Source of the DNA: Taeniopygia guttata
Taxonomy: Eukaryota > Chordata > Aves > Passeriformes > Estrildidae
Assembly: GCF_048771995.1 (NCBI RefSeq)
Contig: NC_133032.1
Coordinates: 15,690,501-15,754,500 of the forward strand
DNA: 64,000 bases
Reading direction: 5' to 3'
The translations under genes and the position numbers were made by a program. Below are positions 25,001 to 38,200 of the stretch, piece by piece (within the stretch, counting starts at the first letter, position 1; every line of letters begins with the position of its first letter). Under the pieces are notes generated by a model, which was not told where the DNA came from, did no database searches, and was given only the letters and a program-made list of their open reading frames with translations.

Positions 25001-26511
25001 ATTGGGAAGAAAACCCAGCAATATATGTTTTAATTATTAAACAAGTATTGTAAATGGTTTAAAGTACTTTTATCTGCCTTTTTAGCAGCATGATTAAAAG
25101 TGAAAACAGTTCTGATCACATTTCTAAAAAAAACTTTGCTTAAAGGTTGTTTCTCTTTGACCAATATTTCAGTGCCACTTTTTCCAAGCCCATTTAACTT
25201 AGTTATCCCAGTTTAGTTATCCTTTTGTAATCAGTGAAATTACACAAATCTGATAAAACATAAAAGAATTCAGTTCTGTGGCAGACTGACAGGATAAAGA
25301 AATGACATAATTATTAATAACATTGCACTCATTTAATCACTTCTTAAAGAGTAACTTTTTAATTGATGTTTTCCATTTTTTGGAAAAATGTTAAATATCT
25401 AATTTCTCACCCATTTGTGCTTTAAAAATGAATGTATCTTGAAAAAACTTCTCTGTGAACATGAAAATTTAGTATCTATTTGTTAGTAGGAGGCTTAGTG
25501 TGCCCTTTTTTCAGAAAACCAATGTCAACATGGTGTGCTTTCAAGTAACAGTAATTGCAAATAAGGTTAAAGCAAGATGTTTGTAAAATATGATTCAAAG
25601 AACTGACAGAGAAGGTTATTAAAATAACCAAATCACCCTGGTGAGCTCTGGGAAACATAGTATTTGTTTTGAGCAGTGTTCCAACAGGCCAGAACAGATT
25701 TTGACCTTTACCTAGAAACTGTTCCAACCTATTACAGCTACACGAGCACATAACACAAAAGCAACAGTAACATTAAATTATAGCAGGGAATGTTTTTCAT
25801 ATGCTATTTTTTCTTTTCTACAGATAAACAATACTTAAAATGTTTATGAACAATTAAAAGTATGTGTTTTCTTCTGCAGATGAGTTTTGACTAATCAAAA
25901 CATCTGTACTCCCTTAAAATTTTAAATAATCATTAGAAAATATTACTTAAATGTCATTGTGAAGATAATATATAAAAATAAACATAATAAGCTTCCTCCA
26001 TTGACTTGGAAATAATGTATCAATGTGCTATTCATAGCTCAATCTCTAATCATGAGACCTTCAGCATGGAAATTTCAGAATTTCATTATTCATCCAGTTC
26101 TAGAGGTGTGTAGCACAGGGCATTCTGTCACCATGCAGCAGCCAACTGAGGTTAAAAATAAATATTATCTGGAAGTTCTGTTTATTCCTGCTGTTAGGTG
26201 AGACAAGGGAATATATTGGTGTTTTCAGTATTATGCAGCTATGCTTATGAATAGAAAATTGATGTAGAATGTTCTGTGTTTATTTTCAGACTGCTTTTTA
26301 CATACTGGCCAACAAGAGAATGGTAGCTAGAATTATTTGGTCTGATAAAGTGTTTTGTCCTTTATGTAAGAGCAGAATTAAGCCAGCACTGGCTTCTACC
26401 AAAAAACCTGTTAGTACATTCTGTTAGTAAAGACCTGATAGTCATGACTATGATAGTTAATTCACAGAAATACCTGTAAATGTTGTAACTATAGGAAAAT
26501 CTAATCAGCTG

Positions 26512-26555
<44 letters not shown>

Positions 26556-29500
26556 GAGATCGATTGTAAAGTTGGATGGCTCCTTTTAAGCCAAACACTT
26601 TTTTTTTTTTTTTGGGTTTTACAGAATTTTTAAAAATAATTTATCTTCAAAACAAGTAAGGTGGAATGAACTTTAACAAGATGTGATTTGTAAATTCATA
26701 GCCATCATCTAATATATCTTAATTTGCCTTGTAATTTATAAACATCTACTGTAATTTATTTCTTGTCAGTTTTTGGAGACTCAGAAAATAACCAAAGAAT
26801 AGAATAAATAAGTAGTATTTTCTTTGTGTTTAAATATATTCAAAATTCAGTGTGCAAGGTCTCAGGACAAAACAAAAATGTGTTTAAACTGGTGGGGAAA
26901 AAACAATCCCATTGACTTAAGACTCTCTTGTATGGAGCTACAGTGATCTATAGACTGCTGAGTTCCTGTGGACATCAGCTGATCCTTTTGCCTTAATAAA
27001 AATTGGAATATATTCTAGATTTGCAGTGCTTAAAAACAAAACAACCCCTAACCACTGTTAGCAGACACTGGTTTATTAATTTTGTCCATTTGTAAATAGT
27101 GGCAGATCAATATTGAAATGTCTCTGCCAGTTCTAATGATAATAAAAACAAAATAAGTAGTATTTTTGCTTCTGAAAATAGCAATCACAATAATTAAACA
27201 AATTAGAAATCTTTAATGAAGGGAATTAAGGGAATATTTTAAGGGAATATTTTAAAAATAATGGTGGTGTTTCTCTGATGGACTAAGGACACATAAAAAT
27301 TGAATAAAATATTAACAGTGGAAGCAACCAGTGTGGCTGTAAATAAAATACAAGCTTTTTCAGACACTTGTTCCCTTCTTAATACCATACCTCATTCAAG
27401 TTTGCTGTACCTATTCTCAAAATATCATTTTAGTATTAGAGAGACAACACATACGTTTTGACAACATTATCCAAGTGGAGGGTATCAGTCAAATCAGAAC
27501 TGTCAGGCTGTCATACCCCTGTAGATTCCTTTGGAAATCAGAGGTTGATTTCTTCATTTCTCTCTGCTTCCTTTTCCCCCTTACTTATTTTTTTCCCCAC
27601 ACACAGCAAGTAGAATTTGTTTACAGCAGTAGTAGTTTGTTCATCTACCTTGATCACCAAAAATAGTTGTATGGTTGTCAATTTCCATCCACATATCCGA
27701 CTCTGACATCAGGGCAGGCCAGGATATGTAATGTTTTTTACCCTCATTAAGTGGATACAATAGTTGACTGCTGACTTGGTTTTGGTAATTGGTAATTAGA
27801 AAATCATCATTTGTAATTACTCTTGACAGTTATTGATCATGTTGTATTGTAGAAGTAAGTTGTCCTTGGAGATCATCAACAGAATAAATCCACATAATTA
27901 ATTATATTTAGTCTTTGAAACCCTAGCTCAATACTTTTAATTATGGTTTTGTTTAGCTCAGTGAAGTTCACTGTTTTCATAAGGATTTAGCAGTATGTTA
28001 TTTCACAAGTGTGGAATTGGCACTTTGAGAAACAGTTGTTTTAAAGGACAACCTTGTACAGAAGTCAGCAGCACTATGATGTTGAACATTAGGTCTTACA
28101 TTCACTATATAGAAAGCTGCAAAATATCTAATACTACAGTTTTTATTCATCAGTATTTCCAGTATTGTCTTCCTGAGGATTTTTGCTTGAGTAAATTTCA
28201 GGATCAGAACCTCAAGTTACAGGAATCAGACTGGAAATTTATAATATGTTTTTAGAATCTGTATCTATATTGTCCTTCTTTGGTTTTTTTGCTTTATCTA
28301 TGCAGGTTTACCTATGAAATTGCTCCTGTTTTTGTCCTCATGGAACAAATAACACTTCGAAAGATGAGGGAGATTATTGGATGGTCAAACAAAGATGGTG
28401 ATGGAATATTCTCACCTGGTGAGTTTTTCTTCTCATTTTGATGGTTTGACTAAAACTTCAAAAGTTAAAATAAACATAGGTTGTGTCTGAATAGTTACAA
28501 TATCTGCAACACAAAGCAGATATGAGTCAGATATTTAGAAGTAGAAATGCTTTGTTCAAACATCCCACAGAAAATTTGGGCAAAACATTATCTCTGTGTA
28601 TGGCTATTTGCTATGGCTGGTCAGCATTTAAAACTTGACTATGGGCTCTGGTGCACAGTTAGGCATTTAAACACCCCTTTTATGAGCTTCATTTCTGGAG
28701 GTGCTGAGCAACCACAGCTCCTTTTGACTAGAAGTTCTCAAAAATCATGTATTGGTTTCTTTGGTGGTCAGCAAGGATTTGGGCTCACAGTCCACAGGAA
28801 AAGGTTATGATTGTCACTTTCTGGAACTCATTATCTGGGATATAATCTGATTTGATTCACAGTATGATTCTAGCATAAAGACCAAGACAATGTGTCTTCC
28901 CATACAAGGAACATAAAGGCAGTGTGCAGTGACAGAAAAGACTAATGATGAAACGTGTGGAGGTCCTGGGCCAATGTGTGGACAATGTGGCTGCCCAGCA
29001 GAACTTTTCTGGGTTTGGCATGAGGGAACACCATTCCGTTACAGAGCATAAAGAACAAAACCACCTCCTTTTGGAGCAGCCCACATAAAGTGCACACTCC
29101 AGTCCCATCTGCTAGAAAAATACAGATCTTTCTGTGTTCTCATCAATGACAAAATTTCAGAAAAAGAAGAAACCTTCTTAGGCTTAGGGGTGAGACTGTT
29201 CTTATTAAAGCTTGAGATCTGCACCAAAGAACTGAGCTAATTGTTCCAGGCTCTGTTTAGCAGCAAACCAAGATAAACAGGTGCTTTCCCTGTATTCAAA
29301 TTCTTCAAAATTAAGTGTGAAAGTAGATTAGCTGAATCATAGCCTGTGAGGTGCTTCTTTTCCATAACTGACTGTGAGGGAGTTTAGAAGTAGTTCAGCT
29401 GTAGAAATCTACATTTAAGCACCTACTTCTTTGTCTACAGTAAGATGGGATAAATCCATCCAATATGTGACATTTCTTCAATCAGACAATTTAATAAGTT

Positions 29501-32500
29501 CCTGTTGTTCTTGCTAACAAGAAGTTTATGCAAAAGCAGCACAATGAAAGCTGAACTTTTTAGGAATGTATAAAAAGTGATTGCAATTGAAAGAGATGGC
29601 ATTTAGGAAATTCTGATTATCACTCTGGTTTTCTCTAGAGTCTGTCCTGTGCTATTTAGACAGATGCCAGTGCATTTCAGAGAAATATTTTTTCGTAGTT
29701 CACTGCCACTTTCACTGCATTATGCAAATGAGACACAAATGTCTGTGGTATAATATACTTTTTGTTTTCATTATCACTATTTTATTATTCATTTATTTGT
29801 TCATTCACAGGAGGAGCGATCTCCAACATGTACAGCATAATGGCTGCACGCTACAAGTATTTCCCTGAAGTTAAAACCAAAGGCATGGCTGCAGTCCCTA
29901 AATTGGTTCTCTTTACCTCAGAGCATGTGAGCTTAAAACACTGCATATTCTGCAATTCTTAATTTACTGGCATGTGTTGTGAAAATGCTTCGTCATTAAA
30001 CAGCCACTCCATTTCATGTTCATTTGTTTGCTGCAGAGTCACTACTCAATAAAGAAAGCTGGAGCTGCACTTGGATTTGGAACAGACAATGTTATTTTGA
30101 TAAAATGCAATGAAAGGTAGGATGAATACTAAAGTTTTGATAGATTAAATGTGTTCAGCTGTTAAATTTGTTTTATTTTGTTTAAAGGCTAATTCAGTAC
30201 AGTGTGTCAAGTTGCTAATGGCCTGTTGAGAAAATCCTATTAAATTATTTCAACTGCAGCTATTATTTCCATATACATACTTTAACTTTCTGTTTCTGTG
30301 ATATTTACAGGGGCAAAATAATACCAGCTGATTTGGAGGCAAAAATTCTGGAAGCAAAAGAAAAGGTTTGTGTTTTTAAAAATTAGTGCTTAAATGATTG
30401 GCTTAGTAAAATTTCTTCTTCCTTTGAAGCCAGAGTGTTAACATTAAAAAGAACATTATAATGGTATAAATATAATAACAGTATTTTTATATGCTTAATT
30501 ATACATTCATGTATTGTTTACAGAATTATCTGTATGTCTTGGTAAGGTTTCCATTTTCTGTTTAAAGCCAAAAGACTTTTAACTCTTGAACCACAACTGG
30601 AGTTCATGATTTTTAAAAATAACTTCCTGTTTGAAAATATATGGAAACAAGTATGGAAACACAAAGTTTAAGCTACTTTTATCTAAACTTCTAAATTTAG
30701 CCAAACCCATTAAAGATTCTGCAGAGCTCTTAAAAAATCCTATATATTTTACAGAAGTAGCATGTATATTTGTTAAATATAGAGAGTAAGCTTAAATTTT
30801 AGGCATTATATGCTATTTTTTGAATCAATGCAATGGAAAAACCCATGATTTTTTAATACAATAACCAACGAGAAATCAAGATTTTTTTTTTATTATTTCT
30901 TCTTTACATTTGGGAACTCTGTGAAATTGCAGTTCACATTTATTTCATCTGACTCAAAATTCTCTGTCTTTGATCTGATAGTTTCTCATTTATTGCTTTT
31001 GTTTCAGATCACCTTGTTCTATTTTGTTTTGTTTATTAGTACATAAAGTCTAAAGGAACAATTTCAAGCCTTCAAATCACGACTTACAAATCGTATTGAA
31101 TTAGTTTTTGTTTATACTGCTGTAAAAGTCCCAAATTTACTTGAATATTGCTCATCTTCTAGTACATTGTTTGAATATCCTCACTGAAAGAGATTATACA
31201 AAATAATATTATTTATCCTCTAACTAGTTAATTTTGTGAAGTTACAAGAAAATAAATTAAAAACCAGTTTGTTCTTGCCATGTATTTGATTAGGTAGTTT
31301 CTACTGTTGCTTATGTTGGGCCTTCCAAAGGGAAGAAAACCATTTTTAGGTAACAAAATGAGACAATATTTCTGGAATTATTTTCCTTTTTTTTCCAAAA
31401 GTGTTTTCAATTTATATTTGATTTTTTTTTTTAATTGTAGGGATACGTTCCTCTTTTTGTAAATGCAACTGCAGGCACAACAGTATATGGAGCCTTTGAT
31501 CCAATACAGGAGATTGCAGATATATGTGAAAAATACAACCTCTGGCTCCATGTAGATGTAAGTAACAAAAAAGTGCTGCTAGTCGGGCAAAAGAGGATCT
31601 TAGTTTACACCTTTTTTTCTTGAATTAAAATATTTATTACTAGACCCTGAGTAAACTAAAATCTGTTGAGCTTTGTCGAAAAAAAAGAGTTTTCTCTTCT
31701 TTTCTGTCTCTTCCAGGCTGCCTGGGGGGGTGGACTCTTAATGTCCCGAAAGCACCGTCATAAATTGAATGGAATAGAAAGGTACTACACAGTGCTTCTT
31801 TGTAATACTGTTCTTAAAGTACTTTCATAAGGTACATGACATTTCAACAATTCGTAAAAATATTACTTTGCTATATTAAGGAGTTTAAATACTAAATTCA
31901 ACAATAGTGAGACAAAAGGTTCAGACTAGGGAGATGGAAACAATACTACAGAAGAAATCTGTTATGTACCATTGAGTGAGAGGTAAGTTTTCAGTAGATT
32001 TGAAGGGAGACAAGGATATTACTTGGCAAAAAGGAAGGCAGATTTCTCTATGCATGGCTTTGAAGGGATCGTAAGTCTGGGAATGGATGGAGAAGTATTT
32101 GAAGAAAGAAATGAAGCATGAGAGATAGACAAGCTCTGAAATGTAGGGCTTTGAGAATACCAGTGATAAATGAGGGATCCAGGGAAGGTGTTTGAGCATG
32201 AATACCCACAGTGGGAATTTGTAGAGGTTCTCTCCTGTAAGATATTTGCAGGTTCTGCAAAATAAAGAGTATTAATGAGTGTTCTTAAATGGAACAGATA
32301 CATAGATTTAGTCTTATATCAGTTTTATTTATACATACACACACAAATAGATAGGTATACAACAATGAGAGGAGTTATAGACTAAATTAGCAGCAATTTT
32401 CAGGGGCAAGTTTCCGTACCTTTAAGGCTTGAAAGGGCTATGATAGAGAGAGCTGCTACACTCTTGCTGTACCAGGGAGAAGATTGAGGTAATTTACAGA

Positions 32501-35197
32501 GAGGCCAAAAAGGGTCCTAGATGGCACCTGTCTCAGGGCACAGGGGCCTGTGTGTTGGTGCCATGTGGGGGATTACATGAAACAAGCAGGAAGCTCTTGT
32601 TGAGGTCAGAGTGAAGTCTGCAGAAAAGAGCATGTGTGTACCCCCAGGTACAAAACCAGCTTACCAAGATGCCAAGTGAGACCAGAAGCCAGCCTTTGGC
32701 TGAATCAAATTTAAAGAGGCAAAGCATTTGTGTTGGCAATGACAGCAGAGTGAGTATGTGACCTTCCCAGTGGTTCTTAAAATCTTGACTCAGGAGTCAC
32801 TCCAGGCGTAGTCTTTGGCACAGTTGTACCCATATCCAATGATGACAAGTCTGTAGAAGATGCCATATGTATAATGCCATGGGTGTGTTGATCTCTAGAT
32901 TTCCTCTGAAAGCACTCTACCATAAAATCGTGCCCATCTGAAAAAAAATCAGGAAAGCAATGAAGAATCAGAAACTAGATCTTTTCCATCATTGGAGGTA
33001 TCAGCTTTCAGGGAAGCAAAAAAATATTTGAAGCAAGCTCTATCCATGTACTTTTAAATTAGCATGAAACTGCTTCCTCGAGTCAGCTGTTCTGAATATG
33101 GGCACCATGTAAAATTGTAAAATGAGTACAGTGAGCACTGCTCTTCCTTAGGGAAAACAAACTATCCTAGGTTTGGGCATCTTCACAGTAAGTAAGGAAT
33201 AAGTACTACATCAAGGATAGTGTATAGAAGGACTGGCAGCAAGACAGTGTGGCCTGTTCTGTCACAAGGACAGCAGTGTGTGATGTGGTGTACTGTGAGG
33301 CAGCAGAATCCTATCAGCCTTTGCCCAGTCCAATTTACTTGTGACTCAAGGCAATATATCTAAAATTAAGTCAGCACTGCAAAATACATTTCTTAAGATA
33401 CAGAGGCTTGGTCACAGGAGTTTGGCACACCCCTTTTGACCAGAGGTCAACCCTGAGGTGCTAATTAAGGCCATAATTTTAAGCAAATACAGAAAACAGC
33501 AGGCTATGAAGCATGAAATTATTTCTTTCCCAGTCAGCTATACAGATTTCAAACATGGGATGGGGCCCACGTGTAAGGGGTAATTGTAATTGCCTGTCGT
33601 GGGCCCCAGCTGGGGCCTGTTGCTAACACAGGTTGTACTTGGCCTGCTCGGGCCCACTGGCATGGAGGACTGGCATGCTGCCATGGCACAGAGCTGGGAT
33701 TGCCTGTGGTAGGACAGCCCCTGGCTGGGGGCTGCACTGAGAGAGTGACAGCTTCATGTTAAAATAAACATAATGCTTCTCGTAAGGAATGACTTAAAAT
33801 TGTCTTTGTTTGAAACTCTGAAAGTTAAATGAATGTGCTAAACTGAAGGCGTGGTGTTTTCAAAAGGAAATAAGTTGTTATATGAATTCCTTTTTCCTGA
33901 CTGCTTCATCTGAACTATTAGTGAAGTTTTTCAAAAGATAATTGCCTCCTAGGTCTGAGCTATTTATCTGCTGGTTTGCACTGCATAAGCAGCCAGTGTT
34001 AGACAGATGGTGAGATCCCCAGGTACAGCACAAGCTGCGCTGTTCTTTCAGCTGAGGGGTGCTACAGTCTAACCTAGCACATACAGGGATTGGAATTGTA
34101 TCTAGAAATCAGTGGTCCTCAGTCTGGGGTGAAGACATCACTGTGTTGCTCAAAACAGAGAAACTGTGGTTGTGTCTGTGTCCTCTGAGAGCAGGGTATG
34201 GAAGAGGAGGAAATACCTTTTAATTTTCTTTCAACCGCATTGTAAAAACACATGCATAGTCTGTGAAATATAATTATGTAATTTGCTTCTGGAACATGCA
34301 GTGAATCAAGGGGATGCTTGGTAATTAATTACTTGGAGTGAAAAGGTCAATGGGTGTGCAACGTTGGCACATTTATTTCAGTGTCACCATTAAACTGTCT
34401 AGGATAGTATGTTAAAATACAGAACATCTGTTTGACTTGTAAATTAGGTGATCTTGTGCATTGACTTGTGTTTGCATGTAAAAAATTTTAAGCTTTACAT
34501 AGAGAATGGTAGGATAAGATGTAGAGTTTTAGAGCCTTTTAACAGTCCATGGGCTTGACAAGCAAGGGCTGTGGCTCTAATTGGGAAAGCAGCTAAGCAT
34601 GCAGAACACCTTTTTATTTCCTTTCTATTTTTCCAGCAGCTGTTCAGTAAAGAACAGTATTCTCCCACAATTCGTATTAGTCCCTTACTTGTCTGACACC
34701 TCCACTTTCCCCATCAGTACCTTGAATTGATGGAACACATCAAAGCGGTTTTGTTATTTTTATCAGTGCTATTTCTAGAAGAGAACTCTTCTGGGGATGA
34801 TGTTACCGTACCAGCTAATTAGTCTGATATTAATTAGTTGGTATTAGTAATAATATAAAATAATCACAAGTCTGACATTGCAATGTTAACATGAAAAAAG
34901 TTCCTTTCCTGGACAGCATAGCTGGGAAAGAAGACACTTAAGACAGCATAAGTAAGACACTTAAGACCCATAGTATTATCATCAGGTCAAAACTCCATAT
35001 ATTTCCAGCTGAAAGCAGAAAACAAAGGTGACAGCTTCAGATTAAGTTTCTGTTTTCCAGACCTAACTGAATGTGTAATTTTGTTGCAGAGCCAACTCGG
35101 TCACTTGGAATCCACACAAGATGATGGGAGTGTTGTTACAATGTTCTGCCATTCTTGTCCGGGAGAAGGTCTGCCTTACATTTAATAATTAAACATT

Positions 35198-35228
<31 letters not shown>

Positions 35229-38200
35229 CAAGCCCTACTTTTTAAGAGGGTACTGCAAAATCTGTTTAATTTCAAGACTTCTTTTGGAAAGAATAATTGT
35301 GTGGATTTACATTGTGTTTTGGAAGTTGTTTTATTTGTCCTGGGGGTTTTGGCTTTTTTTAATCAAAGTTGTAGACAACATGGGTCAGATCCTCACTTAT
35401 TGGATCTTTGCATATTCTGATAGCAGCAATAGAGCCATGCTGCTGTGCTTCATCTGAGCACCTGCCCTGTTGTTTCTATGATACATTGAATATAGCACCT
35501 CAGTTTTACTACTTGGTCACAGTCTAAACTGCATAAGAAAACAGCAAATTTTTACCTTACATAGTAGTTTAAAAGTTTCCCAGTTCTGTTGAAAACATGC
35601 TGGTCTTATTATGACTCTCCTTTTAGGGCTGGCATCTAGATTCTTAGTTGTCATCAATGAAAGGAAAACCTTGTGTCTTGTTTCTTTTAAGCAAAACATA
35701 TTTTTATTAAATGATAAAAAAAGAAAATTATATCATACGTGTTATCATATGTGGATAGGACTAATGATGTTGTCCACTAACCTCTTGTATGCCAATTGCT
35801 ACTAGAAGCACTTAGTTGAAGAAGTAATCCCTGTGTGTAGAACTGGGATGGAAGCATTGGAAGTTGCAGCCCTAGGTCTGCTGTTTTTCTTCCAACCAAT
35901 CCAGCTCTAAACCGAGGACTGCAGCATTTATTTCCCTTTGGAAACACATCTACTGAGGGGAAGCACAAGCCTTTGTTTAGTGGCATGCATACCTTTTGTG
36001 CCAGCTATTGCATGATTTTGGCAAGAGTTTTTGTTCTCTATATGAGAACTTTGATAGATGTTTTTGTATTTGAGACACACTGATGCCATCAAGTTTCTTG
36101 CAAAAAACAGTTATAAATTCTAAAGGAAATGCACACCATTTTAGAAATGTCATGTGTAAGAATTCTGTGTAATATACAGGAATTTGCTGCTCAGTGTTTC
36201 TGCCAGGCATTTTTGCCAGTAGTCCCTAGATTTCTACTGGTCTGTGAACCATATTTAGTTACATGCAAAATATGTCTGGTTTTTGTAATTTGTACTTTTA
36301 CTTATCACTAATGTTAAGTGTCATAAAGCTGAACAATGTACAAAGTTGAAACTTTCAATTAAGTTTTTTTCACGTCATTTTGTGTAGCAATCTGTTGCAC
36401 TGAGAGACCACAGCTTTATTCTAATGTGTAATTTAACAAATCATAAATGTAAGTTTAAAGAACATAGCCTTATAAATTGAAGTGGGAAAAGTTAATATGA
36501 TAAATTAAATATCCAAATTAATCTGTGCATGTTTTCTCAGGGGGGTGTTTGTGTAAAACCATATGTCTACTCAGAGACTTCTAAGAGAACCACCTTAGGT
36601 TATGAAATTAATTTTGTGGCTCAGGTTTACAAAACAAGGTCAGTATGTTATATGTCCTATCAAAGAACAATTCTCCTGTACATGTTTGAAATACATTTTT
36701 ATACATTATTAATGTATAAAATGCCAGGTAAGTCATATAAGTGGACATGTTTTTTGTTGTAGGGTATCCTTCAAGGCTGCAATCAAATGTGTGCAGGCTA
36801 TCTCTTCCAGCCAGACAAACAGTATGATGTCTCCTATGACACTGGAGATAAGGCAATACAGTGTGGTCGACATGTAGACATTTTCAAATTCTGGTTGATG
36901 TGGAAAGCAAAGGTAAATAACAAAAGTTTAGCTCAAAAACCAGAAATGTATTTATTTAATTTCTAAGTGTCATGTAAGGGAATACTTCATTTTAACATAA
37001 ATGTTTGTGTCATTACAATCTCTAAACACACAAACATCCAAGTATTAACTCAGAAAGGAGCTATGTGAATTGTAGAACAATGCTAGCTGTCAGTAAATTC
37101 AGATGGCAATTAGAAGAAAGATGTAAGTCACTAGATGAGTCCTGCAGAAAAACCCTTGAGTGCAGGGCACCAAAATGATCTCTTGTTGTGATGCTCTACA
37201 CTTGCATATGTATTTTATGACAGATTACTTGTAACAGCAGAGCAGCCTTGGTAACTTACAAGGGTCCTTTGAACATGATATTTCAATGCAAAGATTTTAT
37301 AAGCGCCTTTTTGACCTAAAACAAAGCCTTTTCCTGAGGAAGCATTGCCCAAGTGATGATTCCACAGCTGATTACCTGGTACTACTGTGGTATGCCTGGA
37401 TGGCTGAATTTAAGCACAGTTTTGCCCAGGCTTACATGTTCACAAGATGAGGGTTCATGTAGTCAAGAAAACACATTCCATTTTCATTGCTTTATCTGCA
37501 GTCATCTCATTACTGTTATTCTTCATCTTCTGCTGGCAAAATGGGAATTCAGTTGGGTAACTTGTTCAGAGTCTAATTTTTATAATAAAATTGATATTAA
37601 ATCTAATTATAAACTCTAAAATCATAAACCAATTTTCACTTTGGGAGAAAATGCTTGCTTCTTCATTCATGTACAAAGTGTACTTAAAAGAAACACCAAC
37701 TATTTATTATCAATATTCATATATTTTTTTCTGGGATTATGACCTTGACAAGATATCAGTGGGTAGGCAAGTGACTTCTAGTAAACATATTGCAGACTTT
37801 TGCTTGCTGATTAAATGCACAGTTCTAGCAAACTGTTCAGAGGAATTATTTTACTTTCCAATTCTTACACTTTCAACTGAGTTCCCATTCCAAGTTTCTG
37901 GTCTTTCAGGAGCAGCTGTGAAGCCAGGACATAATATCCATAATATTTTTGGAAACCCAAAAAATGCAAAAGACCTAAAATAATCTACTAAAAATAGTGA
38001 AAGTCCTTGTTATTTTCATGATAAATTCTCTTAAAATGAGACAAACCAAATAGTGACTTATAATTGGGCCACCTTTAGCCACTTTTTTACTGTTGATTAA
38101 TGCTACTTTTAAGTTACAAGAAATAATTCTGCTAAATGTTTTCTGCCTGAAAATATTTAGACGTGAAATCTATCTGAAAAGGTGATTGCATCAGAGCAGA

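Larger units (their letters stand above)
23767..28305. other. GAD1: GAD1 intron 5, repeat-rich
   Basis: A 4.5-kb AT-rich intron containing a CAAA-rich tract (24488-24590), a 41-nt T run (26513-26553), a second T run near 26600 and a 13-bp perfect tandem duplication (27228-27253). No mobile element family was recognised. Confidence 0.8.

Noticed and set aside
23767-28305. Search for the embryonic GAD25-type stop exon in intron 5
   Set aside because: No segment with good splice sites and a recognisable sequence was found. Absence by eye is not proof; embryonic RNA-seq would decide.
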